Positions 58,092 to 64,000 of a stretch of 64,000 bases of DNA are shown here, piece after piece. This DNA is from Phytophthora quininea. Its lineage: Eukaryota; Oomycota; Peronosporomycetes; Peronosporales; Peronosporaceae. Position numbers and translations under genes: made by a program. The stretch's first letter is position 1. Every line of letters starts with the position of its first letter. The stretch lies in contig JAAVTG010000412.1 of NCBI GenBank assembly GCA_011947345.1, forward strand, positions 62,001-126,000, in the 5' to 3' direction. A model generated the notes under the pieces. The model saw only the letters and a program-made list of their open reading frames with translations. It was not told where the DNA came from and did no database searches.

Positions 58092-59616
58092 TTATTTAGT
58101 AATAAAATTATTAGTAAAATCAATTGCTAATGTATTTAATTTTTGATCTAATTCTTTAGATAATTCTTTTTAGTTAAAATTTCTTCTAAAATATTTGAAT
58201 GATTATTTTTAATAAAATTTAACCAATTTGTTTCAAATATTGAAATTTTATCTACAGAAATTTTATCTAAGAATCCACGTACACCTAAATAAATAATTAC
58301 AATTTGATCTTCAACAGATAATGGAATATTTAATCCTTGTTTTAACATTTCAGTTAATCTAACTCCTCTATTTAATTGTTGTTGTGTTGTTGCATCTAAA
58401 TCTGAACCAAATTGTGCAAAAGCTTGTACTTCTCTAAATTGTGCTAATTCTAATTTCATTGTACCAGCAATTTGTTTCATAGCTTTAATTTGAGCTGAAG
58501 AACCTACACGACTTACAGATAAACCAACACTAATAGCAGGTCTTTGACCTTCATTAAATAATTCAGTTTCTAAGAAAATTTGTCCATCAGTAATTGAAAT
58601 AACATTTGTTGGAATATATGCAGATACATCACCCGCTTGAGTTTCAATAATAGGTAAAGCTGTTAAAGAACCACCACCAATTTTTTTATTCATTTTAGCA
58701 GCTCTTTCTAATAAACGTGAGTGTAAATAGAATACATCACCAGGATAAGCTTCACGACCTGGAGGTCTTCTTAATAATAATGACATTTGTCTATAAGCTA
58801 CAGCTTGTTTTGATAAATCATCATAAAATATTACAGCATGTTTTCCATTATCTCTAAAATATTCACCAAGAGCACAACCAGTGTAAGGAGCTAAATATTG
58901 TAAAGGTGCTGAATCTGAAGCAGTTGCCGCTACTATAACAGAAAAAACATAGCATTTTTATCTTCTAATGTTTTAGTTAATTCAGCAATAGTTGATCTTT
59001 TTGACCTACACCTACATAAATACAATATAATTGATTATTAATATCTTTTTTAAATGAGGTTCTCTTTGATTAATAATTGTATCAATTGCAATTGAAGTTT
59101 TACCTGTTTGTCTATCACCAATAATTAATTCCCTTTGTCCACGACCGATAGGAATTAAACTATCAACAGCTTTTAAACCAGTTTGTACAGGTTCTTTAAC
59201 ACTTTCTCTAGGCATAATACCTGGTGCTTTTACTTCTACCCTACTTTCTAATTTACTATTAATTTGACCTTTACCATCAATAGGTTGTCCTAAAGCATCT
59301 ACTACTCGACCTAATACTTCTAGACCAACAGGTACACTAACAATAGATCCAGTTCTTCTAACAAAATTACCTTCTTGAATTTCTCTATCATTACTAAAAA
59401 CAACAACACCTACAACATCAGGTTCTAAATTTAAAGCCATACCTTTAATATTACCATTATTAAATTCAACCATTTCACCAGCTTGAATTTTAGTTAAACC
59501 ATAACATCTAGCAATACCATCACTCATAGAAAGAACAATTCCTGTTTCTTGTAAACTTTTTCATCTTTATATTTTTTAATATTTGATTCAAGTATATATG
59601 ATAATTCAATAGCCAT
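58092..59616 (-). CDS. atp1: atp1, second pass
   Basis: Duplicate of the gene at 21501-23026. An A is lost near 58,945, breaking the frame upstream of [16 protein letters not shown]. Confidence 0.95.
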
Positions 59617-59771
59617 AAAGGTTATTAAATTATCATATTTAAATAAATTAATATTATTTTTATAAATAATAATATTAATTTATAAGTTTTTCAATAAAAA
59701 GTAATATTATTTAATTTTATTATCTTTTTTATAAAAAGATTATTTTATTATTTTTACTATATAATTATAAT

Positions 59772-59840
59772 ACCCTTTACGAGAATTGAACTCGTATTTT
59801 TGCCGTGAAAAGGCAATGTCCTAACCATTAGACTAAAGGG
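59772..59840 (-). tRNA. trnE: tRNA-Glu(UUC), second pass
   Basis: Identical to 23182-23250. Confidence 0.93.
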
Positions 59841-59866
59841 CTTTTTATTAAATAAAATTATTTTAT

Positions 59867-61335
59867 TTAATAAAAATAAGAAAAATCTATATGTATTAAA
59901 ATTTTAGATACACTTTCATGCATACAACTTTCAAAAATTTTAGGATATAATCCTAATAAGAAAATATTTGTAATTAAAATTAAATGTATTAAAAATTCAC
60001 GATAAGTTAAATCATAATAAATTTTTAAATAAATATTTTGAATATTACCATAACATATTCTATTATAGAATAATAATGAATAAACTCCACCTAAAAACAT
60101 ACCAATAGTAGCAAAAATAGCAGTAGTTGTATTATCTTCAAAAACACCTGTTAATATTAATATTTCACCTACAAAACTACTTGAACCTGGAATTGACATA
60201 TTTGCTAATACATATATAAATAATACTATACAAAATATTGGCATTGTATGAGCTAAACCACCATAATAATTAATAAAACGTGTATGATAGCGATCATATA
60301 AACATCCAATTGAAAAAATAAACCACTAGATACTAAACCATGACTAATCATTTGAATAATACTACCTTCTAAACCTTGTATAGTTAAAGAAAAATACCTA
60401 AAATAATAAAATTCATATGTGCAACAGAAGCATATGCAATAATACGTTTTAAATCTGTTTGTCTGATTGCAGTTAAAGAAGCATATATTATTGAAATTAA
60501 ACATAATACTAGTATATATGGAGTAAAATAAATAGTAGCTTTAGGGAATAAAGGCACTAAAAATCTAATCATACCGTATGAACCTAATTTTAATAAAATA
60601 CCAGCTAATAAAACAGAACCAGCTGTAGGTGCTTCAACATGTGCTTCAGGTAACCAAACATGAAAAGGTAACATTGGAACTTTAACAGCAAATGATAAAA
60701 AAAAGCTAAGAAATATAATTTTTCATATGAAAAATTAAAATTACAATAATATAATATTTGATAATCTGTAGTACCAACCGTTAAAAATAAATGAATAATT
60801 GCAATAAACATAAATAATGAACCAGCTAATGTATATAAAAAAACAAATAAGAAGCTTTTATTTTACGTTCTCTTGATCCCCAAATACCTATAATTAAAAA
60901 CATAGGAATAAGTACACTTTCAAAGAAAATATAAAAATTAGTATATCTAATACACTAAATGAAATAATTAAACAAAATTCTAAAATAAAATATAAAATAA
61001 AATATTCTTTTATATTTTTATTTATTATTTCATAACTGATTAGCATACATATGGGAATTAAAAATGTTGTTAAAATTATAAAAATAATGAAATACCGTCA
61101 AGACCTAAATAAAAATTTAAATTAAATTGATGAATCCATTCTATTTTAAATAAATATTGAAAATTAGATGTAGATTTATCAAATAAAATCCATAAAGGTA
61201 ATGACATTAAAAAATGAAAAATGACATAAAAATACTAAAATTTTTAATAAATTTTTCATTTTTTATAAAAAATAATACAATAACTGTAATTAATGGTAAA
61301 ATAAGTAAAAATATTAATATAAATTTGTTAAACAT
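59867..61335 (-). CDS. nad4: nad4, second pass
   Basis: Duplicate of the gene at 23277-24742. The A-runs near 60,393 (one fewer) and 60,700 (more) break frames that are open in the first pass. Confidence 0.94.
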
Positions 61336-61358
61336 AAAAATTTAATTATATTAAGAAA

Positions 61359-61432
61359 GGGCGAAAAATGGGACTTGAACCCATAACACTTAGACCCACA
61401 ATCTAACACTCTACCTTTAAGTTATAATCGCC
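61359..61432 (-). tRNA. trnH: tRNA-His(GUG), second pass
   Basis: Identical to 24766-24839. Confidence 0.9.
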
Positions 61433-61434
61433 TT

Positions 61435-61857
61435 TTAAATCTTTCTTAAATAATATATAAAATTTAAAAAGGACGAACAATTAAATTATTTAAAGGTAAA
61501 TAATTTTGAGATAATATTTGTTTTATTTTTAAATTTGAATAAATATCTTCTTTAATATTTAAATAAATTAATTGTATTTTTGAAAATTAGAAAAATTTTG
61601 AATTAAATTTAAATCATCATTACCATATATAATTAAAATTGATCCTTGACCTTTTAATTGAGAAAATATTTGAGTAATAAGAGTTTGTTTTAATATTAAA
61701 GATTTATAATTTAGTTTTTTAATTTTTTTTTAATAATATAATTTCGTTAATATTTAAATCATTATAACGAAATATATATATATATTTATAAGTTTGTTTA
61801 ATTTTTGTAATTGATTTAATTTGTATTTTTAAAAATATTTGTTTTTTGTTTTAACAT
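61435..61857 (-). CDS. uL10-like ORF, second pass
   Basis: Duplicate of the ORF at 24843-25265. One T more near 61,716 and one fewer near the 3' end; otherwise the same. Confidence 0.53.
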
Positions 61858-61899
61858 ATTATTTTTTAATAATTTCTAATTTTAATTGAATTTATTAAA

Positions 61900-63074
61900 T
61901 TATCTATCAATTTCACCAAAAACAACATCTAATGTACCAATTATTGTTACAACATCAGCAATCATATGATTTTTCGCCATAAAATCTAACGCTTGTAAAT
62001 GTAAAAATCCAGGTGATTTTATTTTACAACGATAAGGTTTATTTGTACCATCAGATACTAAATATACACCATATTCACCTTTTGGTGCTTCAATTACAGT
62101 ATAAGTTTCCCCACTATTTACAGTAATATTTTCAGAATAATATTTAAAATGATGTATTAAAGATTCCATTGAATTTTTAATTTGAATACGGTTTGGATTA
62201 GTTATTTTTTTATCATCTAATTTTATTTGGCCATTAGGTATTTGATTTAATACTTGTAAAATAATTCTAATAGATTGTCTCATTTCTTCAATTCTAATTA
62301 AATAACGATCATAACAATCACCATTAGTACCAACTGGTATATCAAAATCTAATTTATCATAAACTTCATATGGTTGGGTTTTTCTTAAATCCCATGAAAT
62401 ACCTGAACCTCTTAGCATAACACCACTAAAACCTAAATTTAAAGCATCTTTTGCATTTACAACACCAATATCTACTAATCTTTGTTTCCAAATTCTATTA
62501 TTTGTTAACATCTCTTCGATTTCATCTAATCTTGTATTAAATTGATCACAAAAATGTAAATATCATTTAATAATCCTTTAGGTAAATCTTGATTAACACC
62601 ACCTGGTCTAAAATAAGCTGCATGCATACGAGCACCTGAAACTCTTTCATAAAATTCCATTAATTTTTCTCGTTCTTCAAATCCCCAAAAATATGGTGTC
62701 ATAGCTCCAACATCTAAAGCATGACAACATACAGCTAATAAATGATTTAAAATTCGAGTAATTTCAGAAAAAGAACTCTAATATATTGTGCACGTAAAGG
62801 TACATTACAATTTAATAATTTTTCAATTGCTAAAACATAAGCATGTTCTTGACACATCATAGAAACATAATCTAATCTATCAAAATAAGGTAAAGCTTGT
62901 AAATAATTTTTATATTCAATTAATTTTTCAGTACCTCGATGTAATAAACCTATATGTGAATCAGCTTTTTAACAACTTCACCGTTTAATTCTAAAATTAA
63001 TCTTAAAACACCATGAGCTGCAGGGTGTTGAGGACCGAAATTTATTGAAAAATTTTTAATTTTTTTAAAGACAT
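61900..63074 (-). CDS. nad7: nad7, second pass
   Basis: Duplicate of the gene at 25308-26482, with the same breaks. Confidence 0.95.
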
Positions 63075-63179
63075 TATAATTTTTTTATTAATATCAAAAA
63101 ATATTTATAAATTAATTTTTATAAATATATAGCATATATAGTAAGTAAATATTTTTAAATATTTATTTCTTTTTAAATT

Positions 63180-64000
63180 ATGATTTTACAAGAAATTTTT
63201 AATAATAATTTTGAAATTATTATTCCAGAATTTTTTTAACAACTATTTTATTAATTTTATTATTATTCGGAGTATTTTATAAAAATCAAAATACTCAAAA
63301 ATTTTGATTATTAAAAATATTACTACTATAATAATATATTTATTATTAATTTTATTAATCTTAACTTTAAATATAACAAATATTTCAAATAATATATTAA
63401 ACGGTGTTTTAATTATTAATAATTTTACTCAATTTGTTAAAACAATTTTAATAATGTCAACAATTGTTTGTTTTTTAACTCAACAAAAATATTTAATTCA
63501 ACAAAAATTAATTCATATGAAATTAATATTTTAATGTTAATTTCATTATTAGGTTTAATGTTATTAGTATCTTCTAATCATTTTATTACGTTATATTTAG
63601 CAATTGAATTACAAAGTTTAAGTTTTTATATTTTAACAGCTACACAAAAAAATCAATATTATCTGTTGAAGCTGGTTTAAAATATTTTATTTTAGGTTCT
63701 ATCGCATCAGGATTTATATTATTTGGTTCTTCAATAATATATGCTATAACAGGTTCATTAAATTTTAATAATATTTTTTAATATTATCAAATATAAATTA
63801 TTTAGATAATATTAATATTTTAATAAGTGTCTCATATGGATTAATTTTTATAACAATAGGTATTTTATTTAAAATAGGTGCTTCACCTGTTCATTTTTGG
63901 TTACCTGATGTATATGAAGGTGCGCCTAATAATGTTTCAAGTTTTTGCAATCGTACCAAAAATAGCATTTATTGCTATATTAATTCGTTTATTTTTTGAT
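63180..64000 (+). CDS. nad2: nad2, second pass, cut by the window end
   Basis: The first ~270 codons of the gene at 26588, ending in the RLFFD segment at the window edge. One T more near 63,237; otherwise the same breaks. Confidence 0.94.

Overview
The window is a chimera of two genomes from one kind of organism. Bases 1 to about 8,150 have nuclear base composition (mixed GC, short GT-AG introns of 64-70 bp, standard-code eukaryotic genes). Bases 8,321-64,000 are an AT-rich, intron-free, gene-dense mitochondrial genome. The mitochondrial gene set is that of a peronosporalean oomycete (Phytophthora or downy-mildew type): nad1-7, 4L, 9 and 11, cob, cox1-3, atp1/6/8/9, tatC, eleven small-subunit and five large-subunit ribosomal protein genes under standard names, 25 tRNAs with no tRNA-Thr, and no large inverted repeat. 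I cannot name the species.

Nuclear part: a degenerate retroelement gag fragment (around 0.65-1.0 kb); a nearly complete beta-adaptin gene (1,881-4,710, + strand); a convergent gene for a ZSWIM3/FAR1-like zinc-binding protein (4,776-5,958, - strand); an unassigned stretch; and a short bZIP-like gene (7,059-7,751, + strand). Between about 8,145 and 8,330 the sequence turns into a heavily corrupted copy of mitochondrial rpl2, then into clean mtDNA.

Mitochondrial part: one full circle unit of about 36.6 kb (8,321-44,923), followed directly by 19 kb of a second identical pass (44,924-64,000). The two passes differ almost only by one-base changes in A or T runs, which break many reading frames and differ between passes. 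This is what an unpolished long-read assembly that ran around a circular molecule would look like. A large nuclear mtDNA insertion is the less likely alternative.

Layout of the unit: rps13-rps11-(trnS, trnC)-L31-like ORF, with tatC opposite; two trnL; nad11-nad1-nad4L-rns-trnW-79-codon ORF on +; then on - cob-(5S rRNA candidate), nad9, atp9, trnR, nad6, nad5, atp1, trnE, nad4, trnH, L10-like ORF, nad7; then on + nad2-trnF-rps10-four tRNAs-rps12-rps7-cox3-atp6-trnD-nad3; then on - cox2-32-codon ORF-cox1, a tRNA/rpl14-rpl5 block, rnl, and the long ribosomal protein cluster rpl2-rps19-rps3-rpl16-(S1-like ORF)-atp8-rps14-rps8-rpl6-rps2-rps4. Together these encode respiratory complexes I, III and IV, ATP synthase, the mitoribosome, and the Tat translocase.

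The most interesting signals are a 32-codon TatA-like ORF beside cox2 in a genome that also has tatC; a 117-nt 5S-rRNA-like sequence behind cob; and three normally anonymous ORFs that look like ribosomal proteins uL10, bS1 and bL31.
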